64,000 nucleotides of DNA. It comes from Bacillota bacterium. Lineage in GTDB: Bacteria; Bacillota; Sulfobacillia; JAJYWN01. The notes beneath the pieces were generated by a model that ran no database searches, was not told the DNA's origin, and worked only from the letters and a program-made list of their open reading frames with translations. The position numbers and the translations under genes are program-made. Numbering within the stretch: the first letter of the stretch is position 1; each line of letters begins with the position of its first letter. Shown piece after piece: positions 33,591 to 42,292 of this stretch. Where the stretch lies: positions 1 to 64,000 of the forward strand of contig JAJYWN010000051.1 in assembly GCA_021791495.1 (NCBI GenBank), read 5' to 3'.

Positions 33591-34238
33591 TCAAGCGGGC
33601 CGTTCGGGGGCTTCCGCGGAACGGCCGCCGCTACCTTGACCGTCTCCTGCGGAGTTCGCTTCACGCGAGGTGCCCTCTTCTGCTGAATCGGTTGCGTCCG
33701 ACGCGGGCGGCTCCGCCTTCAAGACGAACTTTGTGACGCGGTTTCCCCGCCCGGCGTAGTTGAACCTGAGGGCAGCCTCGACACGTATGTCCCGCGAATG
33801 CCGGACCTGCGAGTGGAGCGTCACTTTGACCCCGCCAGATTCCGCGGAAACGGTCTGAAGCGAAGACTCCGCCACGAACTCCGCCCCGCCAAAGGCCTTT
33901 AACACCCAGGGTTCGAGCGTCGGCATCGTCTCCAGAACCTCATCGCTAAACAGGCCGTGGACCCTCTGAAAATCATCCTGGCGTACCGCTTCCTGCATCT
34001 GCCGGCACACCGCTGTCGCCCGAGACAACAGATGGTCCTTCTTCAGCCAGTCGGACGACAAGGACCGCAACTTAAGGGACAGGAAATCGATGAACGTAGA
34101 GTAGTACGCCCAGACAACGAAAACGAAGGCCGCGAACCCCAGCCAGGACCAGAACCCGAGCGGCTGCCAGAGCGCCCACACCACAATGATGATGGCATAC
34201 AGCGGAATCTCCGCGATGCGACGCAGCACCCAAGCCAA
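33591..34238 (-). CDS. membrane protein with two N-terminal helices and an NTF2-like soluble part
   Basis: A roughly 215-residue protein (open frame to 34325). Two close hydrophobic helices (PLYAIIIVVWALWQPLGFWSWLGFAAFVFVVWAYYS) precede a soluble domain (SRATAVCRQMQEAVRQDDFQRVHGLFSDEVLETM...) whose pattern resembles Tim44/NTF2-like domains. It ends in a low-complexity Ser/Gly/Glu tail. TTG 34238 has GGGGGAG nine bases upstream; TTG 34325 is the longest alternative but abuts the argG terminator. It is inserted between argG and argH; no link to arginine synthesis is evident. Confidence 0.65.
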   Translation of the reverse strand: MAWVLRRIAEIPLYAIIIVVWALWQPLGFWSWLGFAAFVFVVWAYYSTFIDFLSLKLRSLSSDWLKKDHLLSRATAVCRQMQEAVRQDDFQRVHGLFSDEVLETMPTLEPWVLKAFGGAEFVAESSLQTVSAESGGVKVTLHSQVRHSRDIRVEAALRFNYAGRGNRVTKFVLKAEPPASDATDSAEEGTSREANSAGDGQGSGGRSAEAPERPA

Positions 34239-34330
34239 GGCAACACTCTCCCCCAAGGTTTTTCCAACAAAAGCCGATAGGACGAATTCGCGGCGCGGCG
34301 GACACGTCCTGTCAGGGTGGTACAACTGAA

Positions 34331-34359
34331 CTGCCGCAAGGCTGGGGGCCTTGCGGCAG
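34331..34359 (-). terminator. hairpin downstream of argG
   Basis: Perfect 11-bp stem CTGCCGCAAGG/CCTTGCGGCAG with a 7-nt loop, 46 bp past the argG stop. On the - strand it is followed by TTCAGTTGT, only a weak U-tract, so termination or attenuation strength is uncertain. Confidence 0.65.
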
Positions 34360-34404
34360 CCGAATTCCCTGTAGGAGTCGGGGCTTGCCCTGGAAGGGGT
34401 CTGC

Positions 34405-35670
34405 TTAGTCCCCCACCATCTTCAGCTTGCCAGACTTTTGCTTCTCGCCGGCCGCACCCTTCGCGCCCGCCCCCGCGTCCGTATTCTTCTTCATCGTCGC
34501 GTAGACCTTGGTCGGCAGGCCCCAGAGCTGAATGAAGCCCACCGCGGCGTCGTGCTTGAACTCATCGCCCTCGGCGTAGGTGGCCAGGGAGAAGTCGTAC
34601 AAGGAGTACGGTGACTTGCGACCGACCGGGATGGCTTGGCCCTTCCAGAGCTTCAGGCGCACCGTGCCGGTGACCGTCTCCTGGGTCTTGTCGATGAAGG
34701 CGTCCAAGGCTTCCTTGGCCTGCGAGTACCAGAGGCCGTTGTAGATGATCTCGGCGTACTTCTGCTCCAGCATCGGTTTGAGCTGAAGCGTTTCCCTGGA
34801 TAACGTCAGGTTCTCCAGTTCCCGGTGGGCGGCGATAAGGACCACGGCCGCCGGCGCCTCGTAGATCTCGCGGGACTTGATGCCTACCAGGCGGTCTTCG
34901 ACCATGTCGATGCGGCCCACGCCGTTCTGACCGGCGATGTCGTGCAGAGTCAGGATGAGGTTCACGGGGTCCATGGCCTCGCCGTTCAGTGAGACCGGCA
35001 CACCCTTCTCGAAACCGATCTCCACATAGGTGGGCTTATCGGGCGACTGGCCCGGGTTCAAGGTCCAGATATAGATGTCTTCGGGGGGCTCATTCCACGG
35101 GTCTTCCAGCACGCCGCACTCGATGCTGCGGCCCCAGAGGTTCTGGTCGATGCTGTAAGGGCTCTTCTTCCCCACCGGAATGGGGATGTTGTGCTTATGG
35201 GCGTAGTCAATCTCGTCCTCGCGGGTCATAGGCCACTCCCGCACCGGGGCGATGACCTTCAGCGCCGGGTTCAGGGCCGTGGTGGAAACGTCGAAGCGAA
35301 CCTGGTCGTTGCCCTTGCCCGTGCAACCGTGGGCCACGGCCACGGCGCCTTCCTTCTCGGCCACTTCCACAAGGTACTTCACGATCAGAGGCCTCGACAG
35401 CCCCGCCGACAGCGGGTACTTGCCCATGTATAGCGCATTCGCCTTCAGGGCCGGCCAACAGTAGTTCTCCGCGAAGTCTTTCTTCGCATCCACCACGTAG
35501 CACTCGAGAGCGCCGGCCTTCAGCGCCCGTTCCTTGATGGCGGCGTTGTCCTTGCCGTCACCCACGTCCACGGTCATGGCGACCGTCTTCAAACCGTACT
35601 TCTCTTCCAGCCATTTGATACTTACTGAAGTGTCCAGCCCACCGGAGTAAGCGAGAACGACTTTATCCAT
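34405..35670 (-). CDS. argG: argininosuccinate synthase
   Basis: A 421-residue ATP-dependent citrulline-aspartate ligase. The start ATG 35670 ([21 protein letters not shown]) has GGAGGT upstream. It keeps the PP-loop [23 protein letters not shown], and [25 protein letters not shown] low-complexity tail ([18 protein letters not shown]) extends the usual C-terminus by ~20 residues. It is expressed from the promoter at 35700-35728, whose -35 overlaps a likely ArgR site. Confidence 0.96.
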   Translation of the reverse strand: MDKVVLAYSGGLDTSVSIKWLEEKYGLKTVAMTVDVGDGKDNAAIKERALKAGALECYVVDAKKDFAENYCWPALKANALYMGKYPLSAGLSRPLIVKYLVEVAEKEGAVAVAHGCTGKGNDQVRFDVSTTALNPALKVIAPVREWPMTREDEIDYAHKHNIPIPVGKKSPYSIDQNLWGRSIECGVLEDPWNEPPEDIYIWTLNPGQSPDKPTYVEIGFEKGVPVSLNGEAMDPVNLILTLHDIAGQNGVGRIDMVEDRLVGIKSREIYEAPAAVVLIAAHRELENLTLSRETLQLKPMLEQKYAEIIYNGLWYSQAKEALDAFIDKTQETVTGTVRLKLWKGQAIPVGRKSPYSLYDFSLATYAEGDEFKHDAAVGFIQLWGLPTKVYATMKKNTDAGAGAKGAAGEKQKSGKLKMVGD

Positions 35671-35699
35671 TAATCCTACCTCCAGGCCGTGATGGCATA

Positions 35700-35728
35700 A
35701 GTATACCGTACAAGGCATCATTATGCAA
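35700..35728 (-). promoter_or_regulatory. argG promoter with candidate ARG box
   Basis: -35 TTGCAT (35723-35728) and -10 TATACT (35700-35705) with a 17-bp spacer, 30 bp before the argG ATG. The dyad GCAT-AATG-ATGC overlaps the -35 (TTGCATAATGATGC), resembling ArgR/AhrC operators. Repression by arginine is the expected but untested reading. Confidence 0.7.
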
Positions 35729-35775
35729 TCCGCTGCAGTAAGATTACGGCCCTGGATAAGGTTAGCAGTGTGCAG

Positions 35776-36351
35776 CTAGATGTCTTTCATCTGCCGCCAG
35801 ACGGACCGCACGGTGACCAAGGCCTTCTCGACCCATAACCCCAGGGGTGAGGTGATATGAGTGACCTTGCCCGTTACCTTGCCGCCGGGCAGCCGGATCA
35901 GTTCCCCGCGGAGGATGCGCAGGTTTCCCCGCACCGTCCCGCCAAGGAGGAACATCCCCCCGATGACCGTTAGGTCACCGTTGACCACGGCACCGTGTGG
36001 CAATCTTACGGTGGTCCCACGGACGTCGATCGGAGCCTGGGGATCCGCCGTCAAGACCTGTGGTGCCACCACCGTGCGCTGGGCAGCCCGCCGCTCGCGG
36101 AGCAGGGCTTCCTTTTCCCCGGCGGACACCACATCCTCGGGCAGCCGCTCCAGGAGGCGCTCTAGGAAGTCCTCGGATACCACCACTTCGCCGAGGCTCT
36201 CGATATGCGTCACCGTTTTCTGCAGAGAGAAGAGACGTTTCTTGCATACCGGGCAGAGGCGCAGGTGGACCTCAAGTTTCTTCTCAGCGTCCGGGGTCAG
36301 CTCCCGGTCGAGGTATGCTTGCATATACTGGTATATTTCATCGCACTTCAC
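35776..36351 (-). CDS. anti-sigma factor with zf-HC2 and bactofilin-like segment
   Basis: A 191-residue protein. The N-terminal zinc-finger anti-sigma domain (CDEIYQYMQAYLDREL...HLRLCPVCKKRL) has the HxxxCxxC ligands. The C-terminal part has polymer-forming/bactofilin-like repeats (VRLPHGAVVNGDLTVIGGMFLLGGTVRGNLRIL). No membrane helix is evident, so it would be a soluble anti-sigma, redox- or metal-sensitive through the zinc site. The GTG start at 36351 overlaps the sigma gene's stop (GTGA), so the pair is coupled. Confidence 0.8.
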   Translation of the reverse strand: MKCDEIYQYMQAYLDRELTPDAEKKLEVHLRLCPVCKKRLFSLQKTVTHIESLGEVVVSEDFLERLLERLPEDVVSAGEKEALLRERRAAQRTVVAPQVLTADPQAPIDVRGTTVRLPHGAVVNGDLTVIGGMFLLGGTVRGNLRILRGELIRLPGGKVTGKVTHITSPLGLWVEKALVTVRSVWRQMKDI

Positions 36352-36935
36352 TGCGGTTCCACCACCCCAGAAAGCCAACGCCGCAGAATCTCCCGGGCCC
36401 GGAACAGGCGGGTCTTCACCGTGCCCAGAGGGAGGTCTACGATTTCCGCAATCTCTTCATATGACCTATCGTGCAAATGCCGCAATATCACTATGGTCCG
36501 ATACCGCTCCGGGAGCGCGTCCACCGCCCTTTGGACATCATCCCGCAGCTCGGACAGCTCCAGCGCGGCATCGGGTCCGTCACCCGGATCGGCTACTTGC
36601 AGGTAGACGTCGGATTCCGGTCCCATGGGCGCGTCAAGAGAAATGGACATCCCCTTATTCCGCCGTAGTTTGTCCAAACAGAGGTTGGTCGCAATGCGGT
36701 AAACCCACGGGGAGAACCGTTCGCCCGTCTGAAACCGGTTGAGGGCCCGAAAGACGTGCAAGAACGTCTCCTGGGCGATGTCTTCCGCTTCCTGACGGTC
36801 GCGCAGCATCCGGTAGGCCAGGTTATACATGGGATCCTTATAGCGTTGGACCAGCTCCGCGAAGGCCCTCACGTCGCCTATCTGAGCGCGGTTCATCAGG
36901 ACCTCGTCGGTCGCTTCCCCGGAGCCCCTCGCCAT
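36348..36935 (-). CDS. ECF RNA polymerase sigma factor
   Basis: A 195-residue sigma-70 family ECF factor: region 2 (RYKDPMYNLAYRMLRDRQEAEDIAQETFLHVFRAL, then FSPWVYRIATNLCLDKLRRNK) and region 4 (LPERYRTIVILRHLHDRSYEEIAEIVDLPLGTVKTRLFRAREIL). SigW-like. Its own upstream region carries TGAAAC-N17-CGTATA, which indicates autoregulation. The gene is followed directly by its cognate anti-sigma gene. Confidence 0.93.
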   Translation of the reverse strand: MARGSGEATDEVLMNRAQIGDVRAFAELVQRYKDPMYNLAYRMLRDRQEAEDIAQETFLHVFRALNRFQTGERFSPWVYRIATNLCLDKLRRNKGMSISLDAPMGPESDVYLQVADPGDGPDAALELSELRDDVQRAVDALPERYRTIVILRHLHDRSYEEIAEIVDLPLGTVKTRLFRAREILRRWLSGVVEPQ

Positions 36936-36965
36936 GGCTCTTCCCCCACCGTCGAGTCACGGGGT

Positions 36966-36994
36966 TATACGCTGGGACGCTTGCGAAGGTTTCA
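36966..36994 (-). promoter_or_regulatory. ECF (sigma-W-like) autoregulatory promoter
   Basis: -35 TGAAAC (36989-36994) and -10 CGTATA (36966-36971), spacer 17, matching the Bacillus sigma-W consensus TGAAAC...CGTA. The predicted transcript starts about 25 nt before the sigma ATG. The same AAC-N17-CGTATA pattern occurs at 51590-51618 and 53910-53938. Confidence 0.78.
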
Positions 36995-37098
36995 CCTCCG
37001 ACCGGCGCGCGGCGGCGGCACTGGAGGGCGCCAAATCGGGGGCCAGATCGGGCGCCGGACAGGGCCCCGGACGGGGCGGTCGGGGCGGCCCGGTCCAC

Positions 37099-37371
37099 CT
37101 AGAGTTTGCCGCTGACCAGCAATGCCCCCAGGACGATGAACACCAAGCCCGCCGCCAAGTGGATGGTCCTTTCCGGAATGAACCGGGTGATGACGTCGCC
37201 GAGGAGCACGCCAAGGAGGGAGGTCATGGCCAAGGCGATGGCCGCCCCAAGGAAGACCGCGACGGGTTTCTTCGTCTGAGCGGCCAGTACCATTGTGGTT
37301 AGCTGGGTCTTGTCACCCAGCTCGGCGAAAAACACTAGTCCAAGAGTGGAGAAGAAGATTTTCCAGCCCAA
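37099..37371 (-). CDS. GDT1/TMEM165 (UPF0016) family membrane protein, single-repeat form
   Basis: A roughly 90-residue three-helix protein with the family motif ELGDKTQLTTMVLAAQ, followed by VFLGAAIALAMTSLLGVLLGDVI and a last helix. It is half the size of two-repeat GDT1 proteins, so it probably works as a dimer. The family moves Mn2+ or Ca2+ across membranes. TTG 37371 follows GGGGGA; TTG 37389 is an alternative. No second half-gene lies next to it. Confidence 0.85.
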   Translation of the reverse strand: MGWKIFFSTLGLVFFAELGDKTQLTTMVLAAQTKKPVAVFLGAAIALAMTSLLGVLLGDVITRFIPERTIHLAAGLVFIVLGALLVSGKL

Positions 37372-37424
37372 GTCGTTTCCCCCAACCAAGAACCTGTTGC
37401 CGACCTATTCGGTGGGGGCTTCCG

Positions 37425-38456
37425 TCATTCCTTGCGGCTACCTTTGTCGCCCTTGCTACCCCTGTCGCCCTCATCGCCCTGGCCGCCGCCCTGGCCGCCA
37501 CCCTTGGTGCCGCCTCCCTTGGTGCCGCCACCTCCACCGTTGCCGCCGTCGCCGCCGCTGCCGCCACTGCCGCCGCTGCCGCCACTGCCGCCGCTGCCGC
37601 CACTACCACCGCCGGCACCACCCTGGCTCCTCTTGGCGCTCCCAACCTGCTGGGAGGCGCGCCGAGCCATGAAGGGGTTCTTGGCCTGGTTAACCGGTAG
37701 AGTCTCCGGTCCCTGGTCTTTGTCCTGGGTCTTATGCGACTTCTGAGGCTTACCCGGGTTGACTTGACGGCGCTGTTTCTTCACCTGGAGCTTCCCGGTG
37801 GGGTCCAGGAACGCTGTTTCCACGTCGGAGATGTTCTTGATGCCCCTACGCTCCAGGAGCTGTTTCAGGCGCTGCAGCCCGATGCCGGCGTCATGCATTT
37901 TCTTGCGGTCCAATTTGCCGTCGAAGATCAGGGGGACGGATACCGCGGTCCCCATGTACCTTGGGGTTAGGGGTTCAGCCTCCTTCTTCTTGATCACCGA
38001 CAGGCCGCCGTTAGGCTCCAGATAGGCCAGTTCGACATCGTCCACCGTGCGGATGCCTTTCTCCCGCAGGTGCTCGACCAGGTCGTCCATGTTGTACTTG
38101 GCTTTGGCCATGTTCTTCGTCAAGGCTTGCCCGTTCTTGACGATGAGCGTAGCCTTGCCTTCGATCAACTGCCGGATGGGTCGGTTCTTCAGGGCCGCCC
38201 AGGCCAGGAGAAGCTGGAGGGCGGCCAGCGTGGTGATGCCGGCCAGCGGAGACCACATTTTCAGGTCCGGGTCCGCCAGGGGTTCGCCCAAGACCTCAGC
38301 CATGGCGATCACAATGACGAAGTCGTGGGGCTGCATCTCTCCCAGCGTCCGCTTCCCCATCAGTCTGAAGTAAAACAGGGTCAGGAAATAGAGGAGAGTG
38401 GCGCGAATAATCGTCTCGGTGATATTGCCGAGAATCTCGCTGCCAAACAGCTTCAC
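37425..38456 (-). CDS. DUF421 (YetF-like) membrane protein with Gly/Ser-rich tail
   Basis: A 343-residue protein. Residues 1-~100 contain three membrane helices and the YetF signature LYFLTLFYFRLMGKRTLGEMQPHDFVIVIAMAEVLGEPL. Two DUF421-type soluble repeats follow (MDDLVEHLREKGIRTVDDVELAYLEPNGGLSVIKK and RLKQLLERRGIKNISDVETAFLDPTGKLQVKK). After about residue 235 comes a Lys/Gln/Pro stretch and then a pure GGSGGS-type run with a KGG tail. YetF homologues are usually ~200-230 residues, so the tail is a lineage-specific addition. Confidence 0.85.
   Translation of the reverse strand: MKLFGSEILGNITETIIRATLLYFLTLFYFRLMGKRTLGEMQPHDFVIVIAMAEVLGEPLADPDLKMWSPLAGITTLAALQLLLAWAALKNRPIRQLIEGKATLIVKNGQALTKNMAKAKYNMDDLVEHLREKGIRTVDDVELAYLEPNGGLSVIKKKEAEPLTPRYMGTAVSVPLIFDGKLDRKKMHDAGIGLQRLKQLLERRGIKNISDVETAFLDPTGKLQVKKQRRQVNPGKPQKSHKTQDKDQGPETLPVNQAKNPFMARRASQQVGSAKRSQGGAGGGSGGSGGSGGSGGSGGSGGDGGNGGGGGTKGGGTKGGGQGGGQGDEGDRGSKGDKGSRKE
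37543..37611. repeat. Gly/Ser-coding microsatellite
   Basis: Repeated GCCGCCGCTGCCGCCACT-type units on the + strand. On the - strand they encode the GGSGGSGGSGG tail of the DUF421 protein. Confidence 0.75.
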
Positions 38457-38462
38457 CGGTCG

Positions 38463-40013
38463 CTACCGCCGTTCCCACTCGCGGCTGCTTGCCCCGCCAA
38501 CATACCTGCTATGAAGGTCCGCCCCACCACCGCGGGTCGCGGTCATCGGTTGCCCCGGTAGTCCCGGCTGTCCCGGTTGCCCAGGGTACCCAGGCTGTCC
38601 GAACTGCCCGACCTGCCCCGCCTGCCCCACCTGCCCCGCCTCCGTGTTCCAGCGCGAACCGGCGAAGTGGCGCGGCGCCGGCCGCTTCTGGAGGTTGGCC
38701 AGCACATCCTCAAGGGTCGGCCGCCCGATCTCCTGCAGCTCGTATCGTACCCGCACCGACGGCCGGCGGATGTTAATGACCTTCCGCAGGTCGATGGGGG
38801 TGGCGATGATGACGGCGTCGCAAGGGGTCGCGGCGACGGTGGCTTCGAGGTCGCGGACTTGCTGACCGCCGTAACCCATGGCCGGTAGGAGCGTGCCGAT
38901 GCCAGGATATTTCTGGAAGGTGCGGGCGATGGAGCCCACGGCGTAGGGCCGGGGATCCACCAGTTTGCAGCCAAACTTCTTCGCCGTGATGACTCCGGCG
39001 CCGTAGGTCATCTCACCGTGGGTGAGGGTCGGGCCGTCCTCGATGACCAGCACGGTTTTCCCTTGAATGACCGAATGGTCTTCCACCGTGATGGGCGACG
39101 CCGCCTCGATGAGCAAAGCGTCCGGGTTCGTGCGCCGGACGTTCTCGCGCACGGTGCTGATGCCCTCGGGGCTGGCGGTCTCAATCTTGTTAATGATGAC
39201 CACGTCGGCCATGCGTAGGTTCGCCTCGCCCGGGTGGAAGGACATCTCGTGACCGGGGCGGTGCGGATCGACCAAGACGATGTGGACGTCCGGAAGGAAG
39301 AAGGGCAGGTCGTTATTGCCGCCGTCCCAAATGACCACGTCGGCTTCCTGCTCGGCGGTGCGGAGGATGCGCTCGTAGTCGACGCCGGCGTAGACCACCA
39401 CGCCACGATCGATGAGGGGCTCGAACTCCTCGCGCTCCTCGATGGTGCATTCATTTACATCAAGGTCGCGGTAATCGGCGAACCGCTCGACGGCCTGCGA
39501 CAGGAGATTCCCGTAAGGCATGGGGTGGCGGACGGCGACGACGCGCAGACCGCGGGCACGGAGGACATCGGCCACGCGGCGGGTGGTCTGGCTCTTCCCG
39601 ACGCCGGTGCGCACGGCGGTGACGGCGACCACCGGTTTGGACGACTCCAACATGGTGGTGGCGGGGCCCATCAGGCGGAAGTCGGGGCCGTGGGCCATGA
39701 CCGAGGCGGCCTTGTGCATGACGTAAGTGTGGGCCACGTCACTGTAGGCAAAAACCACCTGCTCAATGTGGTCGGCGTCCAGGAGCCGGGGTAGGTCGTC
39801 TTCGGCGTAGATCGGAACCCCGTTCGGGTACAGGCGCCCGGCCAGCTCGGGCGGGTACTGGCGCCCCTCGATGTCCGGGATTTGTGTCGCGGTGAAGGCG
39901 ACCACCTGGAACTGGGGATTATCACGGAAATAGACGTTGAAGTTATGGAAGTCGCGTCCGGCGGCCCCCATGATGACTACACGGATTGGTTTCTCACCTT
40001 CGTTGCCGCGCAC
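38463..40013 (-). CDS. cyclic 2,3-diphosphoglycerate synthetase-like GTPase (first copy)
   Basis: A 516-residue protein: RVVIMGAAGRDFHNFNVYFRD N-terminal Rossmann-like domain, then a P-loop domain (TAVRTGVGKSQTTRRVADVL) with VVAVRHPMPYGNL, VIWDGGNNDLPFF, VIINKIETASPEG and VLVIEDGPTLTHGEMTYGAG, matching cyclic 2,3-diphosphoglycerate synthetase homologues. The last ~50 residues form a Gly/Gln/Pro collagen-like tail (GQVGQAGQVGQFGQPGYPG). GTG 40013 has GGAGGATG upstream. A paralogue lies at 53948-55339. In archaea cDPG is a thermoprotectant; bacterial homologues are uncharacterised as far as I know. Confidence 0.85.
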   Translation of the reverse strand: MRGNEGEKPIRVVIMGAAGRDFHNFNVYFRDNPQFQVVAFTATQIPDIEGRQYPPELAGRLYPNGVPIYAEDDLPRLLDADHIEQVVFAYSDVAHTYVMHKAASVMAHGPDFRLMGPATTMLESSKPVVAVTAVRTGVGKSQTTRRVADVLRARGLRVVAVRHPMPYGNLLSQAVERFADYRDLDVNECTIEEREEFEPLIDRGVVVYAGVDYERILRTAEQEADVVIWDGGNNDLPFFLPDVHIVLVDPHRPGHEMSFHPGEANLRMADVVIINKIETASPEGISTVRENVRRTNPDALLIEAASPITVEDHSVIQGKTVLVIEDGPTLTHGEMTYGAGVITAKKFGCKLVDPRPYAVGSIARTFQKYPGIGTLLPAMGYGGQQVRDLEATVAATPCDAVIIATPIDLRKVINIRRPSVRVRYELQEIGRPTLEDVLANLQKRPAPRHFAGSRWNTEAGQVGQAGQVGQFGQPGYPGQPGQPGLPGQPMTATRGGGADLHSRYVGGASSREWERR

Positions 40014-40602
40014 TTATAGCATCCTCCTAGGCCAGATTTGGCCGCTCACCTGCCGAGCTTCCGGCTACAGAAAACGTCAAGCCTTTCAGTTCGAGGCCTG
40101 GCAGAGAGCCTGGTATTGCTCGAAAAGGGGAGCGCGCACCAAGGCTAAGCTCCAGCTTTGGCTGCCTGACCTAGTATTGGGCTGGGAGCGGCGGCATATT
40201 CCGTGCGGTATCCGAGCCGGTTGGGGCATAGCAGGACCGGACCACTATCCTTGTGGTGTTGTCCGCGCCGTTGCCGGTGCAGGCGCGAGTGTCGTACCGA
40301 CGAAGCGACGCCCTGGGCTTCGAAAGTATGCTAATTTCTGAGGGTCGGCTTGGTGGAAAACGCTAAGAACTATCGTTGACAGATAACTTGCCCCTGAAAA
40401 CCGCCAATCTTTAGCATTTTTGAGGGGGTCGACCCAATCTTCGCTAGAAATTGGCGGCCTGGGCACCTCCCCCGAGGCTGCATCGCCAAAATTTATCGAT
40501 TTCAAGTTCCCGGGGTGCTAGGTTTTAGCGGCCGAACTCCGGCGGGTAATTCGCTTGGTGGTCGCCCGCCCCCGACCTGCCCCGACCCGCTCGCCCCCGA
40601 TT
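40014..40602. other. intergenic region with no gene
   Basis: 590 bp between the start of the cDPG-synthetase gene and the end of the ABC permease gene. The part nearest 40013 contains only the SD/leader; 40327-40531 carries repeat cluster B. No ORF with an SD or family match. Confidence 0.6.
40327..40531. repeat. cluster B of the degenerate ~17-bp dyad repeat
   Basis: Six elements at 26-45 bp pitch in both orientations: 40330-40343, 40357-40377 (reverse: CGATAGTTCTTAGCG), 40397-40420 (CCGCCAATCTTTAGCAT), 40442-40457 (reverse: CCGCCAATTTCTAGCG), 40482-40502 (TCGCCAAAATTTATCGA), 40517-40531 (reverse: CCGCTAAAACCTAGC). The 40442 element differs from the 16218 element of cluster A at one position over 16 bases. 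Confidence 0.65.
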
Positions 40603-41412
40603 CTAGCTCTGCAGATTTACCAGGTTTCCCGACTCGTAACGCCGCAGGCCACGATGGAACATTGCGTAAGCCAGGGTGGCCAAGGCGAAGGACGAGGCCG
40701 CCAGCAGGCCCAGCGCCGGCCAGGTCGGCTGGCGGAGCACGGCGACGGGCAGCGCACTGACGAAGAAGACGGGGATAGCGGTGTAGAGCAGCACCTTGAC
40801 CACCCCTTGGAAGATGTCCATGGGGTAGGTGGCGAAATGGATGACGGTGTTATAGAGCTGCCCGGATAGCACCTGAGTGCTACCCAGGAAGAAGGTCAGG
40901 GAGTTGACGATGATGACGGTGGAGATTAAGGCCAGCCCGCCAAGGAGTGACACGGCGAGGTAGACCACCACACGGAGCGGGGTCGGGTGGCCGAAGAGGG
41001 CGAAGACGACCAGGCCGAAGAGGCCGTCGCCCCAGGCGGTGAAGTACATCCGCCCGAGAAGGGAGTGGATCAGGGCATCTTTCGGTAGCACCAGGTAATA
41101 GTCGAGCTGGCCTTGGAGAATGAGGAAGCTCAGGCGGCTGGCGTTGCCGAAGAGGCCCATCATCACCCCGTAGCCGAGGGTGAGGACCGCCCAGAGCATG
41201 AAGATGTCTTGCTGCTGCCAGCCTTTGACCACGGGGAACCGGGTGAAGTAGAGGGCCCAGAACACCAGCCACAGGCCGTCGTTGATGAACATCCCGATGA
41301 CCTGGGAGGCGAAGCTGACGCGGTACTCAAGGGCCATAGACAGGTTAAGCTTGGCGTAGGCGCTGATGAGTCCGAAAGTGCCACGCAAACCACCGCGGCG
41401 CCTAACCTCCAT
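40603..41412 (-). CDS. ABC-2 type transporter permease (DUF990-like)
   Basis: A 269-residue membrane protein with about six helices, beginning FGLISAYAKLNLSMALEYRVSFASQVIGMFINDGLWLVFWALYF, as in COG3694 permeases. ATG 41412 overlaps the upstream permease by 11 bp and follows GAGGGTG. It forms a three-gene exporter with the two genes upstream. The substrate is unknown. Confidence 0.85.
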   Translation of the reverse strand: MEVRRRGGLRGTFGLISAYAKLNLSMALEYRVSFASQVIGMFINDGLWLVFWALYFTRFPVVKGWQQQDIFMLWAVLTLGYGVMMGLFGNASRLSFLILQGQLDYYLVLPKDALIHSLLGRMYFTAWGDGLFGLVVFALFGHPTPLRVVVYLAVSLLGGLALISTVIIVNSLTFFLGSTQVLSGQLYNTVIHFATYPMDIFQGVVKVLLYTAIPVFFVSALPVAVLRQPTWPALGLLAASSFALATLAYAMFHRGLRRYESGNLVNLQS

Positions 41413-42292
41413 TGATGTTCACCCTCTTCACTCCGGCGCGATATACCAGCGCCAAGACCACCACGGTCACCGCCAGCCAGGTCGCTTGCCCCGCAAGGAC
41501 GCGCCAGAAGTCGCCGGCGGCGTACTTCACCGCCAACTGCGCCGGCCCGTTGATGATAAAGCGGAACGGCAGCACCTCGGCCACGCGCCGGATGGCGGCC
41601 GGGAAAAGGCTCAAGGGGAGGAGCAGGCCGCCCAGAATCCACATGCTTCGCTCGTACACCAGGAACAACGCCGTGGCGTCTTCCACCCAGAAAGCCAGCA
41701 GCCCCAGGGCCATCATGCTGGTGAAGTAAAGGGCCATGGCCATCAGGATGGTCAAGGCCGAGGCGCTCACCACGGCCAACAGATGCGCCGTACCGGCCAC
41801 GCCCGCCACACCGACCGCGCCTGTGGCCCCAGTGACGCGGGAAGCCGTGGCCTGCGCCGCTTCCAGGGCGCCGCCTGCCGGAAACCCCACTGACAGCCCG
41901 GCCACCAGCCCACCCACGGCCAGGTTGATGAAGAAGCGGACCGCCGCCTCCCCCATGAAAGAGGCGTACTGGAAGCCCACGTAGCTGTAAGGGCGGTTCA
42001 GGCTGTAAGCCAAGTCGCCGCCCTTCACCTCAGCGTCAATGCGGGTGGTGATGCGGGGAGACGACATGGTGATGGTCTCGGTCATCACCAGGTACCAGAT
42101 GGTCTGCTGCAGGGTGAACCCGCCCAGGGACTGCTCGCCCGTGACGGAATAGGTCGTCTTCCACAGGGCCACAAAGACAAAAATGACCACCAGCATGAAA
42201 ATGCTGTTCAGGGCCACGTCCTGAATGTAGGCCAGGTTGTTCATGAGGGTGATGCGGAACACCCCGGTGTACTTGCCGGCGCGCCTCAGCAT
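41402..42292 (-). CDS. ABC-2 type transporter permease
   Basis: A 296-residue permease with about six helices, of the COG4587 type (YTGVFRITLMNNLAYIQDVALNSIFMLVVIFVFVALWK). An Ala/Gly/Val low-complexity insertion (VTGATGAVGVAGVAGTAHL) lies near residue 160. It overlaps the ATPase gene by 7 bp. Confidence 0.85.
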   Translation of the reverse strand: MLRRAGKYTGVFRITLMNNLAYIQDVALNSIFMLVVIFVFVALWKTTYSVTGEQSLGGFTLQQTIWYLVMTETITMSSPRITTRIDAEVKGGDLAYSLNRPYSYVGFQYASFMGEAAVRFFINLAVGGLVAGLSVGFPAGGALEAAQATASRVTGATGAVGVAGVAGTAHLLAVVSASALTILMAMALYFTSMMALGLLAFWVEDATALFLVYERSMWILGGLLLPLSLFPAAIRRVAEVLPFRFIINGPAQLAVKYAAGDFWRVLAGQATWLAVTVVVLALVYRAGVKRVNINGG

